DNA of 64,000 nucleotides from Mycobacterium sp. 1164985.4 (GTDB taxonomy: Bacteria > Actinomycetota > Actinomycetes > Mycobacteriales > Mycobacteriaceae), in assembly GCF_001668575.1 (NCBI RefSeq), contig NZ_LZMD01000053.1, positions 47,910 through 111,909 on the forward strand, read 5' to 3'. The stretch's first letter is position 1; each line of letters begins with the position of its first letter. Shown piece by piece: positions 27,348-36,781 of the stretch. The translations under genes were made by a program, and so were the position numbers. The notes under the pieces are model-generated. The model saw only the letters and a program-made list of their open reading frames with translations. It had not been told where the DNA came from and did no database searches.

Positions 27348-27409
27348 GGCGAGTGTGCGCAAATGTCGACGAATCGCGGCGTGTTCGGGTGCAAACACGC
27401 ACGCTCGCC
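27348..27409. repeat. Long inverted repeat, possible dispersed intergenic element
   Basis: GGCGAGTGTGCG (27348-27359) pairs with CGCACGCTCGCC (27398-27409): 12 bp with one G-T pair and a 38-base loop. It lies just before the GCS2-type gene. Sequences with GCGAGCGTGCG ends are familiar to me between genes in other mycobacteria, so this may be one copy of a scattered palindromic element. Confidence 0.45.
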
Positions 27410-27421
27410 GACAATGGCGGT

Positions 27422-28906
27422 GTGGGCGAGGAAGTGAAGGGCACCGGCTACACCGGCGCGCACCGCCGGGAGTACCGGCGCAAGGTGCAACAGTGCCTCG
27501 ACGTCTTCGAGACCATGCTCGCCCAGTCGAGCTTCGACTTCGAACGGCCGCTGACCGGCATGGAGATCGAATGCAATCTGGTCGACTCGGCATATCAGCC
27601 CGCGATGAGCAACGCCGAGGTCCTTCAGGCCATCGCCGATCCGGCGTACCAAACCGAACTGGGCGCCTACAACATCGAATTCAACGTGCCCCCGCGACGT
27701 CTGCCGGGACGCGCAGCGCTCGACCTGGAGACCGAGGTGCGGGCGAGCCTCAACGCGGCGGAGATGAAGGCCAACCGTCACGAGGCGCACATCGTGATGA
27801 TTGGGATCTTGCCGACGCTGTTGCCCGAACACCTGGCCGGACGATGGATGAGCGAGTCGACGCGATATCAGGCGCTCAACGACTCGATCTTCACCGCCCG
27901 CGGCGAGGACATCCTGATCGACATCGCCGGCCCCGAGCGGCTGAGCCTGCAGACCGCCTCGATCGCACCGGAGTCCGCGTGCACGAGCATGCAACTGCAT
28001 CTTCAGGTGTCACCTGCCGACTTCGCCCAGAACTGGAACGCCGCTCAGGTGCTGGCGGGTCCGCAATTGGCGCTGGGGGCCAACTCCCCGTACTTCTTCG
28101 GCCACGAACTGTGGGCCGAGACGCGCATCGAGCTGTTCGCCCAGGCCACCGACACCCGCCCCGACGAACTCAAGGCCCAGGGCGTCCGCCCGCGCGTGTG
28201 GTTCGGCGAACGCTGGATCACGTCGATCTTCGACCTGTTCGAGGAGAACGTGCGCTACTTCCCGTCGCTGCTACCGGAACTGTCCGACGAGGATCCGGTC
28301 CGCGAACTCGCCGAGGGCCGTACGCCGAAACTCTCCGAGCTGCGACTGCACAACGGGACCATCTACCGGTGGAACCGGCCGGTCTACGACGTCGTGAACG
28401 GTCGCCCCCATCTGCGGGTGGAGAACCGGGTGCTGCCCGCCGGGCCGACCGTCGTCGACATGATGGCCAACGCCGCGTTCTACTACGGCACGCTGCGGGC
28501 GCTGTCCGAAGAGGACAGACCGCTGTGGACGAAGATGAGTTTCGCTGCGGCGCAACACAATTTCATCGCGGCCGCGCAGCACGGGATGGACGCAAGGCTG
28601 TACTGGCCCGGCTATGGCGAGGCGACGGCCGACGAGCTGGTGCTGCGCCAGCTGTTGCCGATGGCCGACGAGGGCCTGCGCCGCTGGGAGGTCGCCGCGG
28701 AGGTGCGCGACCGGTACCTCGGGGTGATCGAGGGCCGCGCGAAGACGGGGCGCAACGGCGCCACCTGGCAGGTCGCGACCGTGCGCGCGCTGCAGGAGCG
28801 CGGTATGGCGCGGCCCGCCGCACTGGCGGAGATGCTGCGCCGGTACGGGGCGCGGATGCACAGCAACGAGCCCGTGCACACCTGGGACGAGGGCTTCGAC
28901 GAGTGA
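27422..28906 (+). CDS. Glutamate-cysteine ligase family (GCS2-type) ATP-grasp-like ligase
   Basis: 494 residues from GTG 27422. The GCS2 N-terminal signature GMEIECNLVDSAYQP near residue 42, YNIEFNVPPRRLPG and the later ENRVLPAGPTVVDMMAN fit family 2 glutamate-cysteine ligases, which couple glutamate to an amine at ATP cost. It is distinct from EgtA downstream (33532-34824) and could make gamma-glutamylcysteine or ligate another amine. Coupled by GTGA to a small lipoprotein. An extra GCS2 protein near the ergothioneine cluster is notable. Upstream frame before 27422 is noncoding. Confidence 0.8.
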   Translation: MGEEVKGTGYTGAHRREYRRKVQQCLDVFETMLAQSSFDFERPLTGMEIECNLVDSAYQPAMSNAEVLQAIADPAYQTELGAYNIEFNVPPRRLPGRAALDLETEVRASLNAAEMKANRHEAHIVMIGILPTLLPEHLAGRWMSESTRYQALNDSIFTARGEDILIDIAGPERLSLQTASIAPESACTSMQLHLQVSPADFAQNWNAAQVLAGPQLALGANSPYFFGHELWAETRIELFAQATDTRPDELKAQGVRPRVWFGERWITSIFDLFEENVRYFPSLLPELSDEDPVRELAEGRTPKLSELRLHNGTIYRWNRPVYDVVNGRPHLRVENRVLPAGPTVVDMMANAAFYYGTLRALSEEDRPLWTKMSFAAAQHNFIAAAQHGMDARLYWPGYGEATADELVLRQLLPMADEGLRRWEVAAEVRDRYLGVIEGRAKTGRNGATWQVATVRALQERGMARPAALAEMLRRYGARMHSNEPVHTWDEGFDE

Positions 28907-29349
28907 GGGCGGTCGTTCGCGGTTTCTGGCTGCTGGTTCTCGTCGCCGTGGCGGCGGCGTGCCACGGCGGTCTGCAGGCGCGCGCGGACACCGTCGAAGC
29001 CCGGCTCGACCGGCCGTTCGTCCTGGCCGGCGGTCGGCAGGCCTCGCTCGCCGGTGAGCCGCTGCGCCTGCGGTTCACCGCGGTGCCGGAGGATTCGCGC
29101 TGCCCCACCGAGGTCGAATGCTTCTGGACAGGTCAGGCGCGCGTCATCGTCATGGTCGACGACGGACGCGCCGGCGAGGAGACCGTCGAGTTCAACACCA
29201 ATCCCGCGCCTGGCCAGAACCGGCAGACGGTCCAGACGGGTGACTACGAGCTGACGCTGCAGGCGCTCGATCCCTATCCCCGCACGCCTGATGACGCGCC
29301 GCCTCTTTCGGAATACCGGGCGACCTTGGTGGTGCACCGAACCGGCTGA
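28903..29349 (+). CDS. Small exported protein, probable lipoprotein
   Basis: 148 residues from GTG 28903, overlapping the ligase stop. N-terminus VRAVVRGFWLLVLVAVAAAC has a hydrophobic core and a cysteine that could serve as a lipobox (AAAC), then HGGLQARAD. Body has RCPTEVECFW, a two-Cys hairpin, and a beta-rich pattern. Function unknown; probably outside the membrane. Confidence 0.7.
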   Translation: MRAVVRGFWLLVLVAVAAACHGGLQARADTVEARLDRPFVLAGGRQASLAGEPLRLRFTAVPEDSRCPTEVECFWTGQARVIVMVDDGRAGEETVEFNTNPAPGQNRQTVQTGDYELTLQALDPYPRTPDDAPPLSEYRATLVVHRTG

Positions 29350-29353
29350 ACCC

Positions 29354-30469
29354 TCACCCGACGGCGGCCAACGCCGCGGCGAACCGTTCGAGCTCCTCGG
29401 GCGTGACGTCGACGTGCGGGGAGGCCCGCAGCACGGGCGCAGCCATCTCGAACGGAGCCCGCTGCGCGTCGGCGTAGGTGGTGACGATCCGGTGTTCGGC
29501 GATCAACCGCTTGCGCACCTCCTGGGGGTCGGCACCGTTGGTCGGCGCCAGCGTGGTGATCGCGGTCGGCTCGTCGCGCGGCTCGACCACCCGCCAACCC
29601 CTGACGCGGGCCAAAGCGTCGCGGGTCATCGCGCCCACCTCGGCCAATCGGGCCCGGACCCGCTCCGGCCCGTGTGCCAGGTGCTCTCCCAGCGCGACCG
29701 AGAAGCCCACGCGCGCAGCGATATTCGCCTCCCCATGCTCCAACCGCGACAGGACCGGCAGCGGTAGGTTCCACTCGGGCGGTGGCAGCCGGGGCCGCAG
29801 GCGCTGCGCTAGGACGCGATGGACCGCCAGAAAACCGACGCCCCGCGGACCCGCGATCCACTTGCGCGAAGAACCGTAGATCGCCGCCGGGGTGACCGCG
29901 CAGTCGAGATGGCCGAGCGCCTGGGCGGCGTCGACGGCCAGTGGCACACCGAGCTCCGCGCATGTGGCGGCCAGCGCCGAGAGCGGCTGAGCGAGTCCGC
30001 GGTGACTGGCCAGCGCCGTCAGGTGCACCAGCGCAGGCGGATCGCCGGCGAGGTCGCGGGCGGCCGCCTCGGGGTCGAGCCGGCCGTCATCGTCGGCGGG
30101 CAATGCGCGGACGGCGAAACCGTTCGCGGCCATGATCGCCAGGTTCGGGCCGTACTCGCCAGGCAGACACGCCAGAGTGCGACGGCCGGGCCAGGCGCTC
30201 AGCAGCAGGTCCAGCGCGGCGTTCGCCCCGGTGGTGAACACGATGTCGCTGCGCGCCAACCCGGTCAGGGCGCCGAGCGCGGCGCGGCCCGCGTCGAGCG
30301 CCGGGGCGGCGGCCTCGGCGGCGACGTAACCGCCGACCTCGGCCTCGTGGCGCGCGTGCTGGGCGGCCGCCTCGATGGCCGCGAAGCTCTGACGGGAACA
30401 GGCGCCGCTGTCCAGGTGCACTCCGGCGACCGCCGGGCGGGCCGACCGCCACCGCTGCCCGAGGGTCAT
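29354..30469 (-). CDS. egtE: EgtE, PLP-dependent C-S lyase of ergothioneine synthesis
   Basis: 371 residues, fold-type I aminotransferase-class V family. PLP lysine in [26 protein letters not shown] supplies the PLP-pyridine Asp. Converts the sulfoxide intermediate to ergothioneine, last step. ATG 30469 overlaps the egtD stop (ATGA). Last gene of a five-gene operon in the order egtA-B-C-D-E. The convergent lipoprotein gene ends 4 bp away. Confidence 0.95.
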   Translation of the reverse strand: MTLGQRWRSARPAVAGVHLDSGACSRQSFAAIEAAAQHARHEAEVGGYVAAEAAAPALDAGRAALGALTGLARSDIVFTTGANAALDLLLSAWPGRRTLACLPGEYGPNLAIMAANGFAVRALPADDDGRLDPEAAARDLAGDPPALVHLTALASHRGLAQPLSALAATCAELGVPLAVDAAQALGHLDCAVTPAAIYGSSRKWIAGPRGVGFLAVHRVLAQRLRPRLPPPEWNLPLPVLSRLEHGEANIAARVGFSVALGEHLAHGPERVRARLAEVGAMTRDALARVRGWRVVEPRDEPTAITTLAPTNGADPQEVRKRLIAEHRIVTTYADAQRAPFEMAAPVLRASPHVDVTPEELERFAAALAAVG

Positions 30470-31461
30470 TTCGTCGACAGCGAGAGCCCGAAGTCGCCCG
30501 CGGCGTCGGTCCACCAATGCGTCATCCGCAGCCCTGCCGCAGCGAGTTCGGCCTGGACGCCCTCGGACCGGAACTTGCACGACACCTCGGTCAGCATCGC
30601 CTCACCGGCCGCGAACTCGACGGTCAGTTCGAGGTCGCGGACACGGACCCGCTGAGCTTCGGTGGCGCGCAGCCACATCTCGATACGCTCGTCGTCGGCG
30701 TTCCAGCGCGCCACATGCTCGAACATGTCCAGATCGAAATCGGCGCCGAGTTCACGGTTCACGACCGCCAGTACGTTGCGGTTGAAGCGCGCGGTCACGC
30801 CCGCGCTGTCGTCGTAGGCGCACACCAGGCGGTCGGTGTCCTTCACCAGGTCGGTACCCAGAACGAGGCTGTCACCGGGTCGAAGTGTTTCGGACAGGGC
30901 CGCCAGAAACTCGGCACGCGGACCGGCGGTGAGGTTGCCGATCGTCGAGCCCAAGAACGCGACAAGACGGCGTCCGCGGCGGGGGATCTGGTCGAGGTGC
31001 TCCTCGAAATCGCCGCACACGGCGTCGATCTCGAGTCCGGGGTACTCGTCCTGAAGCGCCGCGCCCGCGGCGGCGAGCACGCTCGCGTCGACGTCGAACG
31101 GGATGAACCGCCGAAGCGAGCCGTTGTCGCGCAAGGCGTCGAGCAGCAGGCGGGTCTTCTCCGATGTGCCGCTGCCCAGTTCGACCAACGTGTCCGCACC
31201 GGATGCCGCGGCGATCTCGGCCGACCGGTCCCGCAGGATCTCGGCCTCGGCGCGGGTCGGATAGTACTCGGGCAGCCGCGTGATCCGATCGAACAGGTCA
31301 CTGCCGACGGGGTCGTAGAACCACTTGGGCGGCAACGACTTCGGTGACGAGGTCAGTCCTTCGAGCACATCGCGACGCAGCGCGGTCGCTGCCGAGTCGG
31401 CGGACAGGTAATTGGACAACGACAGCGTGCCCGCGCGATCGGCTCCCCGCTGGACTGTCAT
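30466..31461 (-). CDS. egtD: EgtD, histidine-Nalpha-trimethyltransferase
   Basis: 331 residues. Converts histidine to hercynine with three SAM. Motifs: [14 protein letters not shown] near 60, [14 protein letters not shown] (SAM motif I), FLGSTIGNL (Asn that binds the amino acid), [13 protein letters not shown] and the C-terminal TEVSCKF. Start shares a base with the egtC stop (TGATG). Confidence 0.97.
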   Translation of the reverse strand: MTVQRGADRAGTLSLSNYLSADSAATALRRDVLEGLTSSPKSLPPKWFYDPVGSDLFDRITRLPEYYPTRAEAEILRDRSAEIAAASGADTLVELGSGTSEKTRLLLDALRDNGSLRRFIPFDVDASVLAAAGAALQDEYPGLEIDAVCGDFEEHLDQIPRRGRRLVAFLGSTIGNLTAGPRAEFLAALSETLRPGDSLVLGTDLVKDTDRLVCAYDDSAGVTARFNRNVLAVVNRELGADFDLDMFEHVARWNADDERIEMWLRATEAQRVRVRDLELTVEFAAGEAMLTEVSCKFRSEGVQAELAAAGLRMTHWWTDAAGDFGLSLSTK

Positions 31462-32150
31462 CAGGATCCCTTCAGTTCGAGCAGGTGCACGCCGGAGGGC
31501 GAAACCTCGACAAGGTGCCGATCCGGGATCTCCTCCCAGGCCGGGTCGTCGTCGTAGGGTTCACTGGCCAGGACGACACCGTCGGCGCGGCGCAACACCG
31601 ACAGTGTGTCGCCCCAGGTGGTCGCGAGCAGCCGTGTTCCGTTGCCCGCCAATATGTTCAGCCGAGCGTTCGGATCGGCCGCGGCCACCTCGGTGATGGT
31701 CTGTCCGAGCGAGTCCAGCCCGCGGTCGAAGATCAGCGCCGCGAGCAGGGCGCTGTCGTTGGTCGACTCGGCGCGGGAGGACAGCGGCATAACCGCGCGA
31801 TCAACCAGGCCGTTGTGGGAGAGCAGCCAGTGCCCATCGGTGAATGGGGCCGCCGCCGTCGCCTCGATCGGCATGCCGACGCTCGCCGACCGAACCGCCG
31901 CGACGACGCAACCGCTGCGCAAGGCCGGCGCGACCGAGGCGAGCGACGCGTCGCCCCACATCGGCGTCGCGCTGCGCCAGCGGCGAGGGGTCCGGCCGTC
32001 GAAGAAGCCCACGCCCCAACCGTCGGCGTTCATCAGGCCGTGCTTCTGGCGGCGCGGTGAATACGACTGCACCAGAAGCCCGTTCGCGGGGTCGAGGATG
32101 AGCGACGCCACCGACACCGGCTCGCCGAGCCACCCGAGATGCCTGCACAT
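31461..32150 (-). CDS. egtC: EgtC, gamma-glutamyl amidohydrolase
   Basis: 229 residues. Ntn hydrolase that removes glutamate from gamma-glutamyl-hercynylcysteine sulfoxide. Start ATG 32150 is fixed by the requirement for Cys2 as nucleophile (MCRHLGWLG); the in-frame TTG one codon earlier would misplace it. Other landmarks: [16 protein letters not shown] and LLSHNGLVD. The TGATG overlap with egtB and a GAAGAGAGA upstream (inside the 33-bp repeat) supply its initiation region. Confidence 0.96.
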   Translation of the reverse strand: MCRHLGWLGEPVSVASLILDPANGLLVQSYSPRRQKHGLMNADGWGVGFFDGRTPRRWRSATPMWGDASLASVAPALRSGCVVAAVRSASVGMPIEATAAAPFTDGHWLLSHNGLVDRAVMPLSSRAESTNDSALLAALIFDRGLDSLGQTITEVAAADPNARLNILAGNGTRLLATTWGDTLSVLRRADGVVLASEPYDDDPAWEEIPDRHLVEVSPSGVHLLELKGS

Positions 32151-33535
32151 CAAGCATTCTCTCTTCGCGCAAGCGGCTCATCGCCAGCATTCTCTCTTCG
32201 CGCAAGCGGCTCATCGCCAGCATTCTCTCTTCGCGCAAGCGGCTCATCGCCGACGTCCCAGGCCAGGCGCACACCGGAGAAGATCTGGCGGCGGATCGGG
32301 TGATCCCAGTTGCGGAAGCTGGGCCGCAGGATGCTCGATGCGACCGCCCACGACCCGCCGCGCAAGACCTTGTAGTCACCAGCCCCAACACCTTCGAAGA
32401 AGGGCTGTGAGTAGCGCTCGTAGATCATCGGCGTGAATCCCGGCCACGGCCGCAGCGGCGACGTCGTCCACTCCCACACGTCACCGAGCATCTGTTCGGC
32501 TCCGTAGGCGGAGGCGCCGGCGGGATACGCGCCGACGGGTGCCGGGCGCAGCGCATCGCCACCGAGGTTGGCCAGCGCCGTGGTGGGTTCGCTTGTGCCC
32601 CAGGGATAACGGCGGCGCGCGCCGACGGCCGGGTCCCAGGCACACGCCTTCTCCCATTCCACCTCGGTGGGCAGCCGGGCGCCCGCCCACGCCGCGTACG
32701 CCTCGGCTTCGAAGAACGTGACGTGCTGGGCCGGTTCGGTGTCCGGGATCTCCTCGACGTGGCCGAACCGGGTGCGCGTGCCATCCGGATTCCAGAACTG
32801 CGGCGCCCGAAGATCCGCCTCCGTCCGGTGCTTCCAACCGCGGTCCGACCACCACCGGGGTTCGTCGTATCCGCCGTCGTCGATGAACCGGCGCCACTCG
32901 CCGTTGGTCACCGGGACGCGACCGATGCGAAAGGCAGGAACGTCGACGGTGTGCGCGGGACGTTCGTTGTCCAGTGAGAAGGGTTCGGTGGCGGCGTCGA
33001 CGCCGAGCACGAACTCGCCACCGGGCACCAGAACCGAGGTGCCGGCCACCTCGGGGCGGCCTTCGGGAAGCGGAATCCCGGGCTCGAGCAGCGGCGGCCC
33101 GCCGCGGAGGTTCAGCGCCTGCAGCATGGTTTCGTCGTGCTGGTTCTCGTGGCTGATGACGAGCCCGAAAGCGAACCCCGGGTCGTCCTCGGGCAGCCCG
33201 TCCAACGTCTCGAGCACCTTGTCTCGCACGGTCGCGCAGTAGGTCCTGGCGTCGGACGGCGGCAGCAGCGGGAGGTTCACGCGGCTGGCTCGCGAGTTGA
33301 CGAAGGCGTCGTAGAGGCGTTCGACCTCCGGACGCAGCATCCCCGGCCGGTCCGGGTTGCCGTCGCGCAGCAGCCACAGCTCCTCCTGCTGCCCGATGTG
33401 CGCGAGATCCCACACCAGCGGGCTCATCAGCGGGCTGTACTGGCGGCCCAGCTCGGCGTCGTCGAAGTCGACGAGCCGCAAGGTGCGCCCCCGTGCCGTG
33501 GTCAGTTCGCGCGCGATGGTTTCGCGAGGCGTCAC
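32150..33535 (-). CDS. egtB: EgtB, iron-dependent sulfoxide synthase with repeated C-terminal tail
   Basis: 461 residues from GTG 33535. DinB-like domain with iron ligands H46 ([10 protein letters not shown]) and the HENQHDE pair, followed by the FGE-sulfatase domain ([32 protein letters not shown]). Joins hercynine and gamma-glutamylcysteine using O2. The last 33 residues are three copies of [11 protein letters not shown]; without them the length would be 428, the size I recall for M. smegmatis EgtB. GTG overlaps the egtA stop (GTGA). Confidence 0.96.
   Translation of the reverse strand: MTPRETIARELTTARGRTLRLVDFDDAELGRQYSPLMSPLVWDLAHIGQQEELWLLRDGNPDRPGMLRPEVERLYDAFVNSRASRVNLPLLPPSDARTYCATVRDKVLETLDGLPEDDPGFAFGLVISHENQHDETMLQALNLRGGPPLLEPGIPLPEGRPEVAGTSVLVPGGEFVLGVDAATEPFSLDNERPAHTVDVPAFRIGRVPVTNGEWRRFIDDGGYDEPRWWSDRGWKHRTEADLRAPQFWNPDGTRTRFGHVEEIPDTEPAQHVTFFEAEAYAAWAGARLPTEVEWEKACAWDPAVGARRRYPWGTSEPTTALANLGGDALRPAPVGAYPAGASAYGAEQMLGDVWEWTTSPLRPWPGFTPMIYERYSQPFFEGVGAGDYKVLRGGSWAVASSILRPSFRNWDHPIRRQIFSGVRLAWDVGDEPLARRENAGDEPLARRENAGDEPLARRENA
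32154..32251. repeat. Three tandem 33-bp repeats at the 3' end of egtB
   Basis: Units start at 32154, 32187 and 32220; on the plus strand each begins GCATTCTCTCTTCGCGCAAG. The copies are identical except for the last base of the third. 33 bp is 11 codons, so the egtB frame is kept ([11 protein letters not shown] x3). Each unit also carries GAAGAGAGA in sense, next to the egtC start. Confidence 0.95.
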
Positions 33536-34824
33536 AGTTCCCCTCGTGCCAGTTGCGTGACCGCGACCGCGATCCCGTGTTGTGCGGCGCGCTCGGCGAA
33601 GTCGTCGGCCGGGCACCGTCCCTGTTCGACCGAACGCAACAGTTGCTGCATCGATTCCTCGAGTTCGGCCGGGGCTCGTTCGGCGGCCGCCTGCACGCAC
33701 CGTTCGGCTGCGATCTGCAGCCGCGGATCGGCCAGGCCGACGCGGGCCGCCTGGTCCCATTCGGTGGCGACGGGCTCGGTGGCCTCGGCGGCGAGGTCGG
33801 CGGCCGCCGGGTCGTCGAGCAGGGTGACGAGCGTGAACGCGACCGCCGGCCAGACCGCGTCCGGCGCGCTGTCCAGATAGCGAATCTCGAGCCACTGGCG
33901 CGGCCGCACCGGCGGAAACAACGTCGTCAGGTGATAGTCGAGATCGGCCACGGTGGGACGGCGCGCCCCGAGCTCGACCCGTCCGTCGGCCCAGTCAGCG
34001 AACGGCACCCATTCGGAGACCGGTTCGGCGTCGGCATCGGCGTGGTTGACGAGCATCACCGGCGCCTTGAGCGCATAGTGCGCCCAGTCGCTGGCGGGGT
34101 CGTCGCCGATCTCACCGAGGACCGGTCCACAGCGGGCGGAATCCAGCTGGCTCCAGACACGTTGGCGCGACGACTGCCACCCGGAGAACTCCGCGCCGAG
34201 CAGCGGCGAATTCGCAGCGATCGCGACCATCGTCGGCCCGAGCGCGTGGGCGAGCCGCACCCGGTCCGCCCAGCCCTCCCGGGGGCCCGCATCGAGGTTG
34301 ATCTGCACCGAGGCGGTCGAGGTCATCATCGCCGCGCCCGCAGCCGCGGTACCGCTTGCGGTGAAGAACGCCTCCATCGCCCGGTAGCGCGCGCCCGGAT
34401 TGACCCGTTCGGGTGGCCGCAACGGGTCTGCCCCCAGCAGCACGAGCCCGAACCCGGCGCGCGCGAACGCCGCGCGCAGCACGGCGCGGTCGGCGATCAT
34501 GGCGTCGATCGCGGCGAGCGGACCCGCAAGCGGTGGCCCGGACAACTCGACGGCGCCGCCGGGCTCGACGGTGACCCTGCTGCTCCCGGGCAGCGGCGGT
34601 AAGTCGGCGATGATCGCGGTGAGCTCAGCCCACGCGGGCCTTCGCATGGGATCGGCCAGATCGAAGCAGTGCGCCTCGATCTCGAGCCCCACCTGCCCTA
34701 CCGGACCGTCGCGCAGACACGTGTCGGCAACGCGGCGAGCAGCGGCGTCGGCGCTGGTCAGCTGGACGGACCCGGCCGGCGGTGGGTGCGCGTCATCCAC
34801 CTCGGACGTGATGGTGAAAGTCAT
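33532..34824 (-). CDS. egtA: EgtA, glutamate-cysteine ligase of ergothioneine synthesis
   Basis: 430 residues from ATG 34824; GGAAGGGG is about 9 bases upstream, while the in-frame ATG 34833 abuts it. GCS2-like fold with [12 protein letters not shown] near 45, [15 protein letters not shown] and [12 protein letters not shown]. Makes gamma-glutamylcysteine for EgtB. First gene of the egt operon; the 123-bp upstream region separates it from the exported PknH-sensor-like gene. Confidence 0.95.
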   Translation of the reverse strand: MTFTITSEVDDAHPPPAGSVQLTSADAAARRVADTCLRDGPVGQVGLEIEAHCFDLADPMRRPAWAELTAIIADLPPLPGSSRVTVEPGGAVELSGPPLAGPLAAIDAMIADRAVLRAAFARAGFGLVLLGADPLRPPERVNPGARYRAMEAFFTASGTAAAGAAMMTSTASVQINLDAGPREGWADRVRLAHALGPTMVAIAANSPLLGAEFSGWQSSRQRVWSQLDSARCGPVLGEIGDDPASDWAHYALKAPVMLVNHADADAEPVSEWVPFADWADGRVELGARRPTVADLDYHLTTLFPPVRPRQWLEIRYLDSAPDAVWPAVAFTLVTLLDDPAAADLAAEATEPVATEWDQAARVGLADPRLQIAAERCVQAAAERAPAELEESMQQLLRSVEQGRCPADDFAERAAQHGIAVAVTQLARGEL

Positions 34825-34947
34825 TCCAACCATCCCCTTCCGGGAGTGGACCGCTCGCCCCCTTCAACCATCTTCCAGACGTGACCGACAAAGTCTCGCG
34901 TTTTTTGGATGACGCCTTCGTTACGCGAACTCGAATGCCACTTGGCG

Positions 34948-35598
34948 CTACTGCCCGAGCGTGTTCTGCATCGCCCCTGCCAGTGCGTTCACCGCGGGTC
35001 CGCCGTTGCCGGACTGGCAGACCTTGGCTTGGAGCAAAACGTTCTCGCGTTTGCGTGTAGTGGTGAAGCAGCGCCTATCCGTACCCGCCTCCTGTTTGAC
35101 CCAGTCGGCGTCCGTCGCCGAGGCGGGCCCACCGGTGAAGGTCCACACCTGGGTCGTGAAGTTATCCAGGTGCATCGCGGTGGTCTGACCGTTGCAGCCG
35201 GCCGTGCGGTCGACGACGCGATGGAAGGCTCGGTCGGCGGCGTCGGTGGTCGCGAACACGCCGACCGCCTGTTTGACCATATGCGCCGCGTCGGTGGGCG
35301 ACTCCTGGGTCACCGCACCGTTGAACGACGCGAGGTCCGGATCGGAGTAGACGTCGGGTAGCCCGACGTCGGCCCAGTTGTTACACGCCGGATTATCGAC
35401 CGAGAAGGTCTGCACCGGTTCGGTGAACAACGACTCGAATCGCATTGTGGCGCCGACGATGTTGCCCACCGAGCCCTTCGGCAGCACGGCGTAGTTCACC
35501 ACGCCCGGATCCGAAGGGCGCGCTGAGGCGAGGCCGGCGGGCGCCACCATCGACAAGCCGATGACCACGCCGACGCCCGCTGCGGCGACCGCCCGCAT
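34948..35598 (-). CDS. Exported PknH-extracellular-domain-like protein (Rv3705c type)
   Basis: 216 residues. Signal peptide about 1-26 (AAAGVGVVIGLSMVAPAGLASA). The body shows the PknH C-terminal sensor pattern: four cysteines in NPACNNW, TAGCNGQ, RRCFTTT and KVCQSG, expected to form two disulfides, and VWTFTGG. No kinase domain is attached. Begins 3 bases after the ohr stop, so probably co-transcribed with ohr. Confidence 0.85.
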   Translation of the reverse strand: MRAVAAAGVGVVIGLSMVAPAGLASARPSDPGVVNYAVLPKGSVGNIVGATMRFESLFTEPVQTFSVDNPACNNWADVGLPDVYSDPDLASFNGAVTQESPTDAAHMVKQAVGVFATTDAADRAFHRVVDRTAGCNGQTTAMHLDNFTTQVWTFTGGPASATDADWVKQEAGTDRRCFTTTRKRENVLLQAKVCQSGNGGPAVNALAGAMQNTLGQ

Positions 35599-35601
35599 CG
35601 A

Positions 35602-36030
35602 TCAGACCTTCGCGGACAACTTGACTTCGATGTTGCCGCGTGTGGCCTTCGAGTAGGGGCAGAAGTCGTGCGCCTTCGCCATCAGGTCGTCGGCCACGCT
35701 CTGCTCGAGGCCCGGCAGGTAGCCGATCAGGTGAGCCGTGAGCCCGAAGCCGCCCTCGGAGTCCGGACCGAAGCCGACCTGCGCGGTGATCGAGGTGGCC
35801 TCGTCGATGTCGATCTTGTTGTTGCGGGCCTGCAGCCGCAGCGCGCCGAGGAAGCATGCCGCGTAACCCGATGAGAACAGCAGTTCGGGGTTCACGCCCT
35901 CGCCGCTGCCGCCGAGCTCCTTGGGCGGACGCGTATCGAGATCGATCTTTCCGTCGGAGGAACGGACGTGGCCGTCGCGGCCGCCTCCGGATGCGGTGGA
36001 CTCTGCGGTGTACTTGACCTCAATGCTCAT
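35602..36030 (-). CDS. ohr: Organic hydroperoxide reductase Ohr
   Basis: 142 residues. OsmC/Ohr fold with peroxidatic C59 (SSGYAACFLGAL) and resolving C124 (DFCPYSKATRGN); the CPYSKATRGN motif assigns it to Ohr rather than OsmC. Reduces organic and lipid peroxides in the cytosol using lipoylated or low-molecular thiols. Start ATG 36030 chosen from the conserved SIEVKYTAEST. No OhrR gene is adjacent; a structured inverted repeat lies 74 bp upstream. Confidence 0.92.
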   Translation of the reverse strand: MSIEVKYTAESTASGGGRDGHVRSSDGKIDLDTRPPKELGGSGEGVNPELLFSSGYAACFLGALRLQARNNKIDIDEATSITAQVGFGPDSEGGFGLTAHLIGYLPGLEQSVADDLMAKAHDFCPYSKATRGNIEVKLSAKV

Positions 36031-36103
36031 GGGCTCGATCATGCCAGCCCACGCGAGGAGGGCAAGACACCCGTCTCCTGCTCGCCAATCGGCCCTGGTG
36101 TGC

Positions 36104-36151
36104 ACTCAGATCGATGAAAAGCCGCATACCGGCCAAAATCTCGATCTGAGT
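36104..36151. repeat. Structured inverted repeat upstream of ohr
   Basis: ACTCAGATCGA (36104-36114) and TCGATCTGAGT (36141-36151) are perfect 11-bp inverted arms; between them GCCG-CATAC-CGGC forms an inner stem with A/T-rich side loops. It may be a 5' UTR hairpin of ohr or a dispersed intergenic palindromic element. Confidence 0.5.
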
Positions 36152-36199
36152 GAACACCACATGCGACCGTGCTGTCGACGAGACGCCGTCCTGCAAAGA

Positions 36200-36238
36200 C
36201 GACTCGAGGACCCGGATGCACCGGGCCCTCGAGGGTCG
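36200..36238 (-). terminator. Strong hairpin after the Pro-rich membrane protein gene
   Basis: CTCGAGG-A-CCCGG-ATGCA-CCGGG-C-CCTCGAG: two stacked stems (7 and 5 bp) with one mismatch and a 5-base loop, extended by CGA/TCG with a bulge, starting about 7 bases after the stop at 36245. Likely intrinsic terminator without a U-run. Confidence 0.6.
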
Positions 36239-36244
36239 TGAGCG

Positions 36245-36646
36245 TTACGGGCGGGCCGGCGCGGATGTGGTCGGCGACTCTGGCGACTGCGGAGGCGCGG
36301 GCGGCTGGAACCGCGGACCCTGCGAGTTGCCCGGGCCGCCGGAGGGCGGGCGGCCGAACTCCGCGCCCGGTCCCATCGGGAACCCCGGCGGCGGGCCGCG
36401 GTGGAAGATCGCGGTACCGCGGTCGTAGCCGCCGTGATGGCCGCCGCGGTGATGACCACCGGAGTGCGCGCCGAGGATGAATCCGGAGAAGAAGATCACC
36501 GCGACGATGAACACGACACCGGCGACGATGCCGACCCAGGCCGCCGCGGCGCCGAGCCTCGAGCGGCGCGGGGCGACGGGGTCCTGCTCAGGTGTTGCGG
36601 CCACAGGGGTGGTCGCGGGTTCGGGTGTTTCGGTCATGTCTGACAT
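36245..36646 (-). CDS. Single-span membrane protein with His/Gly and Pro-rich tail
   Basis: 133 residues from ATG 36646 (ATG 36637, ATG 36649 and GTG 36682 also possible). Acid/Pro-rich cytosolic head, one helix (AWVGIVAGVVFIVAVIFFSG), then HSGGHHRGGHHGGYDRG, which could bind metal, and a Pro-rich end. Mycobacteria-type small envelope protein; function unknown. Confidence 0.7.
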   Translation of the reverse strand: MSDMTETPEPATTPVAATPEQDPVAPRRSRLGAAAAWVGIVAGVVFIVAVIFFSGFILGAHSGGHHRGGHHGGYDRGTAIFHRGPPPGFPMGPGAEFGRPPSGGPGNSQGPRFQPPAPPQSPESPTTSAPARP

Positions 36647-36781
36647 CATGCGAGCCGTTTCGATGAGCCCGTCATGTGCCACCTATGAGCGGGCTGTGAA
36701 AACACCGATTGACACCCGGCGATGTGCGCGAATAGTTTCGACTACACGCGTTGTCAGCCTGGCTTGAAGGGAATCGAGACG

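Noticed and set aside
26876..27421. N-terminal extension of the GCS2-type ligase to 676 codons
   Set aside because: It lies opposite the MBL hydrolase and across the divergent promoter; the conserved domain begins after 27422.
32154..32251. Possible CRISPR-like array
   Set aside because: The units are contiguous with no spacers, in frame with egtB and have no cas genes nearby.
31801..32391. 196-codon minus frame reading [11 protein letters not shown] repeats
   Set aside because: Out-of-frame reading of the egtB repeats and egtC; the egtC Ntn hydrolase frame is certain.
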